A stretch of DNA of 64,000 nucleotides from the NCBI RefSeq assembly GCF_000244875.1, contig NC_016791.1:1-64000 (forward strand), in the 5' to 3' direction. Position numbers and translations under genes: made by a program. The notes under the pieces were generated by a model. It saw nothing but the letters and a program-made list of their open reading frames with translations, made no database searches and was not told the DNA's origin. Each line of letters starts with the position of its first letter. The stretch's first letter is position 1. Of the stretch, positions 53,807 to 62,870 are shown piece after piece. The DNA comes from Clostridium sp. BNL1100. GTDB lineage: Bacteria; Bacillota; Clostridia; Acetivibrionales; DSM-1351.

Positions 53807-54805
53807 TTATAACTTTCCTGCAAAATGGCATGATACATAATGGCCATTGCCACAGTCTGATAATTCAGGTACTTTTTGAGAACAGATATCTTTTGCATAT
53901 GGACATCTTGTCCTGAATTTGCAGCCTGACGGCGGATTAACAGGAGAAGGTATTTCTCCTTTAAGGATAATACGGTTACGCTTCTTTGCAGTATCAGGAT
54001 TAGGCTCTGGAATAGCTGTCAATAATGCCCTGGTATAAGGGTGCAGAGGATTTTTGTACAATTCCTCAGACTCAACCAACTCAACTATATGGCCAAGATA
54101 CATAACACCAACCCTGTCGCAGGTATGTCTAACTACACCCAGATCATGGGAGATAAACAGATATGTGAGGTTCAGCCTGTCCTGCATTTCTTCAAGTGTA
54201 TTAATTATCTGTGCTCTGATAGATACATCCAGAGCTGATACAGGTTCGTCACAAACTATAAAGTCCGGCTGTACTGCGATTGCTCTAGCAATACCTATTC
54301 TTTGACGCTGACCGCCCGAAAATTCATGCGGATAACGAGATGCATGTTCTGTATTAAGGCCTACAAGTGTTAAAAGCTCTCTTATCTTATCTGCTCTGTC
54401 ACTTTTAGAGCCTGCCAGACCATGTATATCCAATGCTTCTCCGACAATATCTGATACTGTCATACGCGGGTCCAGTGATGCGTACGGATCTTGGAAAATA
54501 TATTGCATTTTCTTTCTGTATGGGAGTAACTTTTTTCCCTGAAATTTAGTAATGTCAATACCATCTATTTTTACAGTACCGCTTGTGGGATTATATATTC
54601 TCAGCATTGAACGTCCCAGAGTGGTTTTTCCTGAACCTGATTCACCAACCAAGCCTAGTGTTTCACCTTTGAAAATATCAAAGGTAACATCGTCAACAGC
54701 CTTTACGTATCCTTTTTTGCCTACACTGTTTTTTATAGTGAAATATTGTTTCAGGTTTCTGATTTCAACTAGAGTTGATTTATTTCCATTTGAGTTATTT
54801 TCCAT
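53807..54805 (-). CDS. oppF: Oligopeptide ABC transporter ATP-binding protein OppF
   Basis: One of two ATPases powering peptide uptake. 332 residues. Walker A GLVGESGSGKTTLG, signature HEFSGGQRQRIGIARA, Walker B PDFIVCDEPVSALD and a C-terminal oligopeptide/dipeptide domain with a Cys cluster (CKFRTRCPYAKDIC), which binds an iron-sulfur cluster in this family. A frame extends to 54841, but GGAGGTG marks ATG at 54805. Its start overlaps the end of oppD by 11 bases. Confidence 0.95.
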   Translation of the reverse strand: MENNSNGNKSTLVEIRNLKQYFTIKNSVGKKGYVKAVDDVTFDIFKGETLGLVGESGSGKTTLGRSMLRIYNPTSGTVKIDGIDITKFQGKKLLPYRKKMQYIFQDPYASLDPRMTVSDIVGEALDIHGLAGSKSDRADKIRELLTLVGLNTEHASRYPHEFSGGQRQRIGIARAIAVQPDFIVCDEPVSALDVSIRAQIINTLEEMQDRLNLTYLFISHDLGVVRHTCDRVGVMYLGHIVELVESEELYKNPLHPYTRALLTAIPEPNPDTAKKRNRIILKGEIPSPVNPPSGCKFRTRCPYAKDICSQKVPELSDCGNGHYVSCHFAGKL

Positions 54806-55805
54806 TTTTCTGCACCTCCACACTTTCTTTTGCCCTCTCATCCATCAGCCAGCAAGAAGTAGTATGACCATCAGCTTCCTTGTAGGCTTTAGGTATGTTG
54901 CCAATGCAAACTTTCAGACATTCCTCGCATCTTGGGGCAAAAGCACATCCGGAAGGAAGGTGAAGCAAATCAATTGGATTTCCCTTAATGGGAATAAGCT
55001 TCGAGCCCTTAACGTTCAAGTCTGGTAATGAACGTAGAAGTCCTTTTGTATAAGGATGACGGGGGTTCTTAAATATACTGTAAACTGTTCCCTGTTCAAC
55101 TATTTTTCCGCCATACATAACTATAATATCATCCGCCATATCAGCCACAATTCCCAAGTCATGAGTAATCAGCACAATGGCCATTCCGGTTTTCTTCTGT
55201 ATATCCTTCAGAAGTTCAAGAATCTGTGCCTGTATAGTAACATCTAACGCTGTCGTAGGTTCATCGGCAATAAGGAGCTTAGGTGCACCTGCAAGGGCCA
55301 TAGCGATCATAGCTCTTTGTCTCATACCGCCTGAGAATTCATGTGGATATTGTGAAAGCCTTTTTTCAGGCTCATTTATACCTACAAGGGATAGAAGTTC
55401 TACTGACCTTTTCTTAACTTCTTCCTTGGATATTTTCCCATACTTGTGATATAGGGACTCCGCAATCTGGTTGCCTATAGTAAAGACAGGATTAAGGCAA
55501 GTCATAGGGTCCTGAAATATCATTGCTACTTCATTTCCGGCAACCTGAAGCCTTTCCTGCTTAGTCATTTTGGAAACATCCTTACCGTCAAATGTAATGC
55601 TTCCGCCTACAATCTTTCCGGGCTTATCAATTAGTCCAATAACAGAATAAGACGAAACACTCTTTCCTGAACCTGACTCTCCTACGATTCCCAGAACTTT
55701 ACCGGGTTCAAGTGAATAGCTTATTCCATTGACGGCTTTAACTTCACCTGCCGGGGTAAAAAATGAGACTTTTAAATCATTTATTTCTAGTAGTTTATTA
55801 TTCAT
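54795..55805 (-). CDS. oppD: Oligopeptide ABC transporter ATP-binding protein OppD
   Basis: Second ATPase of the peptide importer, 336 residues. Walker A GIVGESGSGKSVSSYSV, signature HEFSGGMRQRAMIAMAL, Walker B PKLLIADEPTTALDV, and a C-terminal Cys motif (CAFAPRCEECLKVC). AGGTGAGG precedes the ATG. It overlaps oppF, so translation is likely coupled. oppC lies 118 bases upstream. Confidence 0.95.
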   Translation of the reverse strand: MNNKLLEINDLKVSFFTPAGEVKAVNGISYSLEPGKVLGIVGESGSGKSVSSYSVIGLIDKPGKIVGGSITFDGKDVSKMTKQERLQVAGNEVAMIFQDPMTCLNPVFTIGNQIAESLYHKYGKISKEEVKKRSVELLSLVGINEPEKRLSQYPHEFSGGMRQRAMIAMALAGAPKLLIADEPTTALDVTIQAQILELLKDIQKKTGMAIVLITHDLGIVADMADDIIVMYGGKIVEQGTVYSIFKNPRHPYTKGLLRSLPDLNVKGSKLIPIKGNPIDLLHLPSGCAFAPRCEECLKVCIGNIPKAYKEADGHTTSCWLMDERAKESVEVQKNGK

Positions 55806-55923
55806 AGCAATTACCTCACCTGCCCCTTAAAAGGCATCCAATAATTATCTAAAGTGTATATCCTGTAATCATTTAAGATATACCCGTATCTTTCAAAGCT
55901 AACATTCCAATTATTACAAAGTA

Positions 55924-56919
55924 TTACTTTTTCATCCTAGGATCTAAAGCATCTCTCAGTCCGTCACCGAAAAGGTTGAAGGACAGTATAATAACACTGA
56001 TAGCTGCAGCGGGGAAGATAAGCATATAAGGATATGAATATATTCCCTTTAAAGCTGTTTGAGAAAGAGAACCCAGAGAAGCCATAGGTGATGATACACC
56101 AAGACCTATAAAGCTTAGGAAGGATTCTGTAAATATCGCTTCCGGTATTTTGAGAGTAGTTACAACTATTATCTGACCAATACAGTTAGGAATCAGATGT
56201 TTGAATATAATTGACCTGTTGCTTGCACCAAGTACTTTCGCAGCCAGAACATATTCCTGCTCTTTAAGTGCCAGAATCTGGCCACGTACTATTCTGGCCA
56301 TATCTACCCAATATAAAAGAGCCATAACCAGAAATATACTTATAAGACCAACACCCATACTGTTGAGAAAAGCAGGCGCATGACCTGACTTAATGTAACT
56401 GTCAATAGGTTTCTTTAATACGACTTGCAAAAGAATTACTATAAGAATTGTTGGAACTGAATATACAATGTCAACAATTCTCATCATAATATTATCAATC
56501 CAGCCTCCAAAAAATCCGGAGATTGCACCGTAGATAATACCGATAATTGATATCATTATTGCCGCAACTACACCAACTGCAAGAGAAATTCTTGCGCCTA
56601 TCATTGTTCTGGTGAACAGGTCTCTTCCGAGACTGTCAGTACCGAATATATGTTGCATGCTTGGTTTTAGATTTTCTTGACCCTCAATAATCTGCTCATA
56701 GGAGTATGGAGAAATTATTGGTCCGATAATAGCAGCCAGAATTATCAAAATAATTACAACGAGAGCTCCGGTAGCCACTTTATTAGCTCTTAATCTGTTC
56801 CATGCGTCCCTCCAATAACTAACAGATGGACGCATAATCTCAGCTGTTGCCTTTTCCTCATCAGTGGCAGGCAAAAATAAATTCTTTTCCAAAACTTTTG
56901 TATCATTCATAGTGTTCAT
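55924..56919 (-). CDS. oppC: Oligopeptide ABC transporter permease OppC
   Basis: Inner permease subunit, 331 residues. N-terminal soluble tail, first membrane segment (VATGALVVIILIILAAIIGP), then the IIDSLGRDLFTR-like GTDSLGRDLFTRTMIGARIS typical of DppC/OppC and the EAA loop AAKVLGASNRSIIFKHLIPN. Ends LFGDGLRDALDPRMKK, the family C-terminus. A frame extends to 56964 inside the end of oppB, but GGGGCGGGTGAC marks the ATG at 56919, 16 bases after the oppB stop. Confidence 0.95.
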   Translation of the reverse strand: MNTMNDTKVLEKNLFLPATDEEKATAEIMRPSVSYWRDAWNRLRANKVATGALVVIILIILAAIIGPIISPYSYEQIIEGQENLKPSMQHIFGTDSLGRDLFTRTMIGARISLAVGVVAAIMISIIGIIYGAISGFFGGWIDNIMMRIVDIVYSVPTILIVILLQVVLKKPIDSYIKSGHAPAFLNSMGVGLISIFLVMALLYWVDMARIVRGQILALKEQEYVLAAKVLGASNRSIIFKHLIPNCIGQIIVVTTLKIPEAIFTESFLSFIGLGVSSPMASLGSLSQTALKGIYSYPYMLIFPAAAISVIILSFNLFGDGLRDALDPRMKK

Positions 56920-56935
56920 TAATGTCACCCGCCCC

Positions 56936-57859
56936 TTAATTGATAATGTTGATTCTAGGATCAACGAATCTGTATACTACATCAACGATGAAATTCATTA
57001 ATATAAGAATTGCTCCGAAGAAAATCGTTACTCCCATTACAGTAGTGTAATCTCTTCCAGTGATGCTGGTAACAAAAGTACTTCCCAGACCCGGAATGGA
57101 AAATATGGATTCAATTACAAATGAACCTGTAAGAACAGATGCAACCATTGGTCCGGCATAAGTTACTACAGGAAGAATACCGTTTCTTAAGGCATGTTTA
57201 AATATAACAACTTTGTCTGAAAGGCCCTTTGCCCGAGCTGTCCTGATATAATCCTGATTTATAACATCCAGCATAGATGAACGCATGAGCCTCGTTATAA
57301 AGCTCAGAGGGAAGAATGATAGTGCAAAGCCAGGCAAAATGTAACTGGAAACAGTGCTTAAATCACTAATTGTAGGCAGTATTTGTAACTGTACACCAAA
57401 AATTATCATACTAAGAGTAGCAACAACAAAACTTGGAACTGCAATCCCGAAGGTGACAATCAACATAATGAGCCTGTCTACAGCAGTATTCTTTTTGAGT
57501 GCACTCAAGACACCAAGAACAGTTCCAATAGCCATTGCCAACGCACTGGCGAAAATACCAAGCCTGAGTGAATAAGGGAACTTTTGAGCTATTATGTCTT
57601 TTACATCCTGACCAATCAATTGTATTGACTGTCCGAAATCACCATGAAGCACGTTCTTTGCGTAATTAAGATACTGAACCCCTAAAGGCTTGTCCAAGCC
57701 ATATTTTGCATTTAGGTTGGCTAACATTTCAGCTGTCATCTTCTTTTCACCTATGAATGGATTACCCGGTACAAAATGCATCAAAAAGAATGTAAGTGTG
57801 AACATAATCCATAAAGTCAAAAGTGAGACCAATAGCCTTTTGATTATATATTTTGCCAT
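56936..57859 (-). CDS. oppB: Oligopeptide ABC transporter permease OppB
   Basis: Partner permease, 307 residues. The family N-terminus MAKYIIKRLLVSLLTLWIMF is followed by PGNPF, six membrane segments, and the EAA loop TARAKGLSDKVVIFKHALRN. The C-terminus ends VDVVYRFVDPRINI. AGGAGGTC precedes the ATG. It is the first gene of the opp operon, with about 570 bases of non-coding DNA upstream. Confidence 0.95.
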   Translation of the reverse strand: MAKYIIKRLLVSLLTLWIMFTLTFFLMHFVPGNPFIGEKKMTAEMLANLNAKYGLDKPLGVQYLNYAKNVLHGDFGQSIQLIGQDVKDIIAQKFPYSLRLGIFASALAMAIGTVLGVLSALKKNTAVDRLIMLIVTFGIAVPSFVVATLSMIIFGVQLQILPTISDLSTVSSYILPGFALSFFPLSFITRLMRSSMLDVINQDYIRTARAKGLSDKVVIFKHALRNGILPVVTYAGPMVASVLTGSFVIESIFSIPGLGSTFVTSITGRDYTTVMGVTIFFGAILILMNFIVDVVYRFVDPRINIIN

Positions 57860-58230
57860 AAAAGACCTCCTAACCGCGATTATGTAATGCGGCTTTTTTA
57901 AGTATATATTAATAAAGTTAATACCAATAACAATCGTTACTGGACATAATTACAGACCTATTTTGGACACAAAAAAAACAATCAATCTGAATATAGCTTA
58001 ATGACGACGTTGTCATTCGGGAAAACAAATTGATGTGGAACTTGCATAAGATATCAAAAAATGTCTTTATAATGCCGAATTATACACCAAAATGAAGGAA
58101 AGTTCAATAATTTATTCACATATTAACTCTTGTAAAATATTGTATTTAAGCGGGTTTCAAGGTTTTGTTAATTCTAGCCAATACAAAAGATTAATTTTTG
58201 GTAAAAATACCCATTAATTCATTAATCTAA

Positions 58231-58251
58231 TAATACATTAACATAATAAAG
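58231..58251. repeat. 21-bp direct repeat, copy 1
   Basis: Begins TAATACATTA and ends ATAATAAAG; an identical copy lies at 58297-58317, exactly 66 bp on. Both fall between the mcp terminator and oppB. Confidence 0.75.
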
Positions 58252-58296
58252 CATTAATTAAATAAATCTACCAAGAAAATTAGTAGTGCAGAGTGG

Positions 58297-58317
58297 TAAT
58301 ACATTAACATAATAAAG
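58297..58317. repeat. 21-bp direct repeat, copy 2
   Basis: Identical to copy 1 at 58231-58251. The 45 bp between the copies is not repeated further, so this is not a longer tandem array. Confidence 0.75.
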
Positions 58318-58376
58318 TAAAATTGATAACGACAGGTAACAGGATTTAATTATAACTATAGATTAGGATTTATTGA

Positions 58377-58416
58377 AAAAAATAGTAGCCGGTTGATTTA
58401 GCCGGCTACTATTTTT
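58377..58416 (-). terminator. Terminator of the chemoreceptor gene
   Basis: AAAAATAGTAGCCGG pairs with CCGGCTACTATTTTT around a nine-base loop; on the minus strand a T-run follows. Nine bases past the stop at 58426. Confidence 0.95.
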
Positions 58417-58425
58417 GTAAGGAAT

Positions 58426-60153
58426 TTATAGTCTGAATTTATTGATTTCATTATCCAATTGTTGAGCCATACCGGACAAATCACTTGAAGCCTTTGCTAT
58501 TATCTCCATTGCAGAAAGCTGCTGTTGACTTGAAGCTGAAATTTCTTCGGAACTGGCTGCGGACTCTTCCGCTAAAGTTGCCAGGTCATGTGTATGGCTT
58601 GAAATTTCCCTGGATGCTTTATCAATTGTAGTTAACATTTCAGATACCTCTTTAGTTTTATCTGCAATAGCTTCTACAGATATTCTTATTTTATCAAAAG
58701 CATTTTTTGTAGTGTCAACAGCAAAGGACTGCTCAGCTTCCAGTTCTTTTGCCCTTTCCATGTTATGTGCTGTCATAGCATTATTAGCAATTATTGCCTG
58801 AATTATGGCATTAATCTCTTTAGCAGCCGAGGAGGATTCTTCAGCCAGTTTGCGTACTTCATCTGCGACCACTGCAAAGCCCTTACCGGCTGCTCCTGCC
58901 CTGGCAGCTTCTATAGCGGCATTTAATGCCAAAAGGTTTGTTTGAGCCGCTAGGGAGTTTATTACATCGGTTATACTACCTACCTTAATAATAGATTTGC
59001 TTAAGTCTGACAATGACCTATTTACCTCTTCAGAAACAGATATATTCTCCTGTACCTTTTCAGACGTTAAAACTACGGCATCATAGCCTTCTGAGACAGC
59101 TTCCAATGAAAGTATTACCGCCTTCTCATTTTCCGTTGTGGCATAATTGGCTTTTGATATGTGTCCTGCAATTTCAGTAATATGTTCACTGGTTTTGCTT
59201 ACGACCTCTGACTGGTTGGCATTCCCTTTTGCGATTTCATCAAGTGATGCGGTTACCTGAGTAATACTTTTTGTACTTTCCGCAGTAGAAGTAGTCAATT
59301 CTTCAGAATTTGCAGCCATGGTACCTGAAATATTATGTAGTTTGGTAATAGTATCGTGCAAGGAGTGTCTCATATCTGATATGGAATTAATTATTATCCC
59401 GATTTCATCCTTACGCTTAATCATTGAATTGTATGATTCATCAAAAACCAAATCAAAACCGGCTGTTTTTCTTATAATAGCTACAATAGTTGATATGGGC
59501 CCTGTTATTGACCTGGCAATTACAACTCCTATCATTATACAGACTAGCGAAACAGCGATTATCAAAATAATCAGAAAAAGGGATGCTTGTCTCGCAGATT
59601 TAAGACTTTGCCCATAAACATCCGAGGCTTCTTTTATGTTGGCATTTATAAGACTGGTTACATTGGCTTCAAGTTTGCGAAATACAGTATCACCTTTATC
59701 GCTGTAAATGGCAGATGCCTCTGGGGTTTTACCTGATGTGGATAATTCAATAATTTTATTCTTGATTTCTTTCCATGCTGTTAAGTTGTCTTTTATGGAT
59801 GTATATATCTTATCCTCGTCAGAACCTAGATTTGTTGTAGAAATTTTTTTAATGCTATTATCAAGATTTTTCTCTTTTTCTATAATATCACTTAGAACAG
59901 CCATTTGATAACTCGTATTATCAGACGCAATAAGCCTTAAGATATTCGTAAAATCGGTCATTAGATCAGTTCCAGCGCTACTTAGACTTGCAACCTGAGT
60001 AAGATTATTATTATACATGGTGTCAAGAGATCTTTGTGCCTTTTGGGTTTGCAACCAGCCCATACTCCCTACAAGAACCATTCCAATAATCATAGCGAAT
60101 ATTAATAGCACAAGTTTTACCCTTATTTTGGCATTATCCATTAGTTTAAACAT
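58426..60153 (-). CDS. Methyl-accepting chemotaxis protein
   Basis: Transmembrane chemoreceptor, 575 residues. TM1 ([18 protein letters not shown]), a four-helix periplasmic-type sensing domain of the 4HB_MCP kind (about 35-188), TM2 ([20 protein letters not shown]), HAMP ([15 protein letters not shown]) and a cytoplasmic signalling domain whose tip is [20 protein letters not shown] followed by [19 protein letters not shown]. The ligand is unknown. ATAAGGGAG precedes the ATG. Its promoter carries a 20-bp palindrome at the -35. Confidence 0.95.
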   Translation of the reverse strand: MFKLMDNAKIRVKLVLLIFAMIIGMVLVGSMGWLQTQKAQRSLDTMYNNNLTQVASLSSAGTDLMTDFTNILRLIASDNTSYQMAVLSDIIEKEKNLDNSIKKISTTNLGSDEDKIYTSIKDNLTAWKEIKNKIIELSTSGKTPEASAIYSDKGDTVFRKLEANVTSLINANIKEASDVYGQSLKSARQASLFLIILIIAVSLVCIMIGVVIARSITGPISTIVAIIRKTAGFDLVFDESYNSMIKRKDEIGIIINSISDMRHSLHDTITKLHNISGTMAANSEELTTSTAESTKSITQVTASLDEIAKGNANQSEVVSKTSEHITEIAGHISKANYATTENEKAVILSLEAVSEGYDAVVLTSEKVQENISVSEEVNRSLSDLSKSIIKVGSITDVINSLAAQTNLLALNAAIEAARAGAAGKGFAVVADEVRKLAEESSSAAKEINAIIQAIIANNAMTAHNMERAKELEAEQSFAVDTTKNAFDKIRISVEAIADKTKEVSEMLTTIDKASREISSHTHDLATLAEESAASSEEISASSQQQLSAMEIIAKASSDLSGMAQQLDNEINKFRL

Positions 60154-60323
60154 GGTACATATCTCCCTTATAATTTTATTAAAATTAACCTTTAGGAAAG
60201 TACATAAAACTAAAATGCCAAAAGTAAAACTTTAGAATAACTTAAGTTGATCGAACCATTCGTTTACTCAATGGCCATTAACACTTAAATTACAAACAAA
60301 ATTAAATACTAACTCACGTAAAT

Positions 60324-60353
60324 AGTATACTATTTGATATGGAAATATGTCAA
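60324..60353 (-). promoter_or_regulatory. Probable promoter of the chemoreceptor gene
   Basis: On the minus strand TTGACA (60353-60348), an 18-base spacer and TATACT (60329-60324), about 170 bases ahead of the start codon. Confidence 0.55.
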
Positions 60354-60365
60354 ATATTTGACATA
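60346..60365. promoter_or_regulatory. 20-bp perfect palindrome over the chemoreceptor -35
   Basis: TATGTCAAATATTTGACATA reads the same on both strands. One arm contains the TTGACA of the chemoreceptor promoter, and the other a TTGACA facing the opposite way. It is a strong candidate operator. The rest of 60154-60430 is AT-rich with nothing else recognised except a short CAATTG inverted repeat at 60402-60420. Confidence 0.6.
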
Positions 60366-60430
60366 ATAATTATATTTTACAAATAAAGTGTTAAAATATG
60401 ACAATTGGCGACGGCAATTGAAAGAATAAA

Positions 60431-60468
60431 ATAAAAAGCCTCTGAAAATATTTTCAGAGGCTTTTTAT
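60431..60468 (-). terminator. Terminator of tRNA-Arg
   Basis: A perfect 18-bp stem (ATAAAAAGCCTCTGAAAA with its complement) around TA, with T-rich flanks on both strands. It directly follows the tRNA 3' end. Confidence 0.95.
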
Positions 60469-60469
60469 T

Positions 60470-60546
60470 TGGCGCGCCCGGCAGAGATCGAATCCACAAC
60501 CTTCTGGTCCGTAGCCAGACGCTCTATCCAATTGAGCTACGGGCGC
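60470..60546 (-). tRNA. tRNA-Arg (anticodon ACG)
   Basis: 77-nt tRNA on the minus strand. Acceptor GCGCCCG pairs with CGGGCGC, the D-arm has TAGCTCAATTGGATAGAGC, the anticodon stem TCTGG/CCAGA encloses CTACGGA with anticodon ACG, the T-loop is ATTCGAT, and G-CCA is encoded. Confidence 0.97.
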
Positions 60547-60760
60547 ATTTACTTTGCGTCTAAAACATGACGCACATAATATGATAATACATATCAATGC
60601 AAAAAGCAACCATTTAATAAAAATAATTTTTACCAATTGGTGCATAGTCCACACTGGAAACTTCTATATTTTAATAAGCCCCTTAAATTATGTTAAAATA
60701 TAATTACTAAAAAAATGCGAACTTTTATCCTGATAATAACCCCATACAGGAGGTAGAAAT

Positions 60761-61687
60761 GTGAAACACGTCTTTATAATAAATCCCGCTGCCGGGAAGG
60801 GAAGGGCTTTAGAGCTTATACCGGTAATCCGGGACTATTTCAAGGAGAAACCCGATAAGTATGTAATAAAGATAACTGAGTATCCGGGACATGCAACAAA
60901 AATAGCCCGTGAATACGCAGTGAATGAAACATGCAGGATATACTCCATTGGCGGGGATGGGACTGTAAATGAGATAGTAAACGGGATAGCAGGAACTAAA
61001 GCCTCTCTTGGAGTTATACCAGCAGGTTCGGGTAATGATTTTATAAGAAGCCTACATGGGGAATATCAGGGCAAGGAAATAGTATCTGATACCATACGAG
61101 GACAGGAAAGAAGTATAGATTTAGCAAGGGCAAACGGAAAGTACTTTATAAATATTTCATCCATAGGGTTTGATGCCGATGTTGTTTATAATGCTCAGAA
61201 ATTTAAAAGGCTACCGTATATACCAGGAAGTATGGCATACCTCTTTTCATTAATATATACAATTTTTAAAAACAAAATAAGTGAGGTAAAAGTCACTATA
61301 GACGATGAGGAAATTAGTTTAAAAATACTTCTTGCCGCAATTGCCAACGGTAGGTTTTATGGTGGCGGGATGCTGCCTGCCCCCGATGCAGCTTTGGATG
61401 ACGGATTGTTGGATATATGTCTGGTGCGAGAGGTCAACAGACTCAAAATATTGACGTTGTTTCCAAAGTATATGAAAGGTGAACACGGAGAAATTGAATA
61501 TGTTAGCTTTAAAAGAGCAAAGAAAATAAAAATTGAGAGTAAAGACAGTATTGCACTTAATATAGACGGAGAAATTCTTACAGGGAAGGAAATTGAGTTT
61601 GAAATACTAAAAGGTGCCATTAATGTTATTTATCCTGTAGGTATGACAACTGAAAGCGCAGCAAAGGAATGTGTAGTTAATATTTAA
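60761..61687 (+). CDS. Diacylglycerol kinase-family lipid kinase (YegS/BmrU type)
   Basis: A 308-residue ATP-dependent lipid kinase. FIINPAAGKGRALELIPVIR is the N-terminal nucleotide motif, SIGGDGTVNEIVNGIAGT the GGDGT catalytic motif, and GVIPAGSGNDFIRSL the third conserved element. GGGMLPAPDAALDDGLLDIC is in the C-terminal beta-sandwich. It probably phosphorylates diacylglycerol or a related lipid. The start is GTG at 60761 with a perfect AGGAGGT. sbcD begins 16 bases after the stop. Confidence 0.93.
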   Translation: MKHVFIINPAAGKGRALELIPVIRDYFKEKPDKYVIKITEYPGHATKIAREYAVNETCRIYSIGGDGTVNEIVNGIAGTKASLGVIPAGSGNDFIRSLHGEYQGKEIVSDTIRGQERSIDLARANGKYFINISSIGFDADVVYNAQKFKRLPYIPGSMAYLFSLIYTIFKNKISEVKVTIDDEEISLKILLAAIANGRFYGGGMLPAPDAALDDGLLDICLVREVNRLKILTLFPKYMKGEHGEIEYVSFKRAKKIKIESKDSIALNIDGEILTGKEIEFEILKGAINVIYPVGMTTESAAKECVVNI

Positions 61688-61703
61688 CCGGGGGAGGGAC
61701 AAA

Positions 61704-62870
61704 ATGAAAATAATTCACACAGGAGACTGGCATATTGGGAAAATTGTAAATGAGTTCAGTATGCTGGAGGATCAGGAGTATATACTCAATCAACTTATAT
61801 CCGTTATATCAAATGAAAAACCCGATGCTTTGGTAATTGCAGGAGATATATTTGACAGGAGCATACCGCCCGTAGATGCAATTGAACTGGTGGACAGGAT
61901 TTTCAATACAGTCCTCCTTGATTTAAGGGTTCCTATTCTTGCCATTGCCGGAAACCATGACAGTGCTGAGCGTTTATCTTTTGCCAGCAGAATACTAACA
62001 AATAACGGACTGCATATTGTTGGTAGCTTTGAGGGTAATGTGCGCAAAGTGGTTTTGGAGGATGCTTTTGGGCCGGTCAGCTTCTACCTTTTACCTTATT
62101 CAGACCCCCGTAACATAAAGCACATATTGCAGGATAGCGAAATATCTACCCATGACGATGCCATGAAAAAGCTTGTTGAAAAAGTTGGACAAGCAATGTA
62201 TGAAAATGAAAGAAGTGTAATGATTACACATGGCTACATAACTTATCTTGGAGGACAAGCAGAAATTACAAGTGAATCGGAGAGACCACTTAGCATCGGG
62301 GGGACGGATATAGTTAATTCGTATCACTTTAACTCATTTAGCTACACTGCTCTTGGACATCTCCATGCGCCTCAACGGGCAGGTGCAGATAATATAAGGT
62401 ATTCCGGCTCTTTATTGAAATACTCCTTTTCGGAGGTTAACCAGAAGAAGGGTATAAATATAGTTGAAATTGATGGTGACGGTAATTCCCATGTAAGGTT
62501 AATAGAACTTAAACCTAAAAGGGATATGCGCATTATAAAAGGCCCCATTGGCGAGCTTTTGAAACCTGAGGTGTACGCAACCGCAAATACTGATGACTAT
62601 ATATATGCAATATTAACAGACAAGGGCGAGCTTATTGACCCGATATCAAAGCTAAGAAGCGTTTATCCTAACGTAATGGGACTTACCAAGGAAAGTGTAA
62701 TGAACCGGGATGATAACAAAACTTCTGCATCCGAGGGCTATAAATCCAAAGCTAAAATAGAGCTGTTTCAGGAATTCTATAGCTCTATACAGGGAGAACC
62801 TTTGACTCTGGAGGAACTAAAAATAGTGGAGAAGGTAATAGGAGAGGTAGAAACAGGAGGGTGTAAATGA
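61704..62870 (+). CDS. sbcD: Nuclease SbcCD subunit D
   Basis: Mre11-type nuclease that cuts hairpins and protein-blocked DNA ends with SbcC. 388 residues. The metal-binding motifs are complete: HTGDWHIGKIV, IAGDIFDRSIPP, IAGNHDSAERLSF, MITHGYI and TALGHLHAPQ. GGGGGAGGG precedes the ATG. Its TGA overlaps the sbcC start (ATGA), so translation is coupled. It is a second Mre11-like gene in the window, besides yhaO at 34457-35596. Confidence 0.96.
   Translation: MKIIHTGDWHIGKIVNEFSMLEDQEYILNQLISVISNEKPDALVIAGDIFDRSIPPVDAIELVDRIFNTVLLDLRVPILAIAGNHDSAERLSFASRILTNNGLHIVGSFEGNVRKVVLEDAFGPVSFYLLPYSDPRNIKHILQDSEISTHDDAMKKLVEKVGQAMYENERSVMITHGYITYLGGQAEITSESERPLSIGGTDIVNSYHFNSFSYTALGHLHAPQRAGADNIRYSGSLLKYSFSEVNQKKGINIVEIDGDGNSHVRLIELKPKRDMRIIKGPIGELLKPEVYATANTDDYIYAILTDKGELIDPISKLRSVYPNVMGLTKESVMNRDDNKTSASEGYKSKAKIELFQEFYSSIQGEPLTLEELKIVEKVIGEVETGGCK

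Larger units (their letters stand above)
57860..58376. other. Non-coding spacer upstream of oppB with operator-like repeats
   Basis: No gene seen. On the minus strand TTGTTA (57928-57933) and TAATAT (57906-57911) with a 16-base spacer may be the opp promoter. Upstream lies an 18-bp near-palindrome AATGACGACGTTGTCATT at 58000-58017. Further up is a 21-bp direct repeat (58231 and 58297). Confidence 0.5.

Noticed and set aside
54552-55028. 158-codon plus-strand frame across the oppF/oppD junction
   Set aside because: Antisense to two well-supported ABC ATPase genes with no own signals.
58231-58317. CRISPR-like array suggested by the repeated 21-mer
   Set aside because: Only two copies, AT-rich, without dyad symmetry, and no cas genes in the window.
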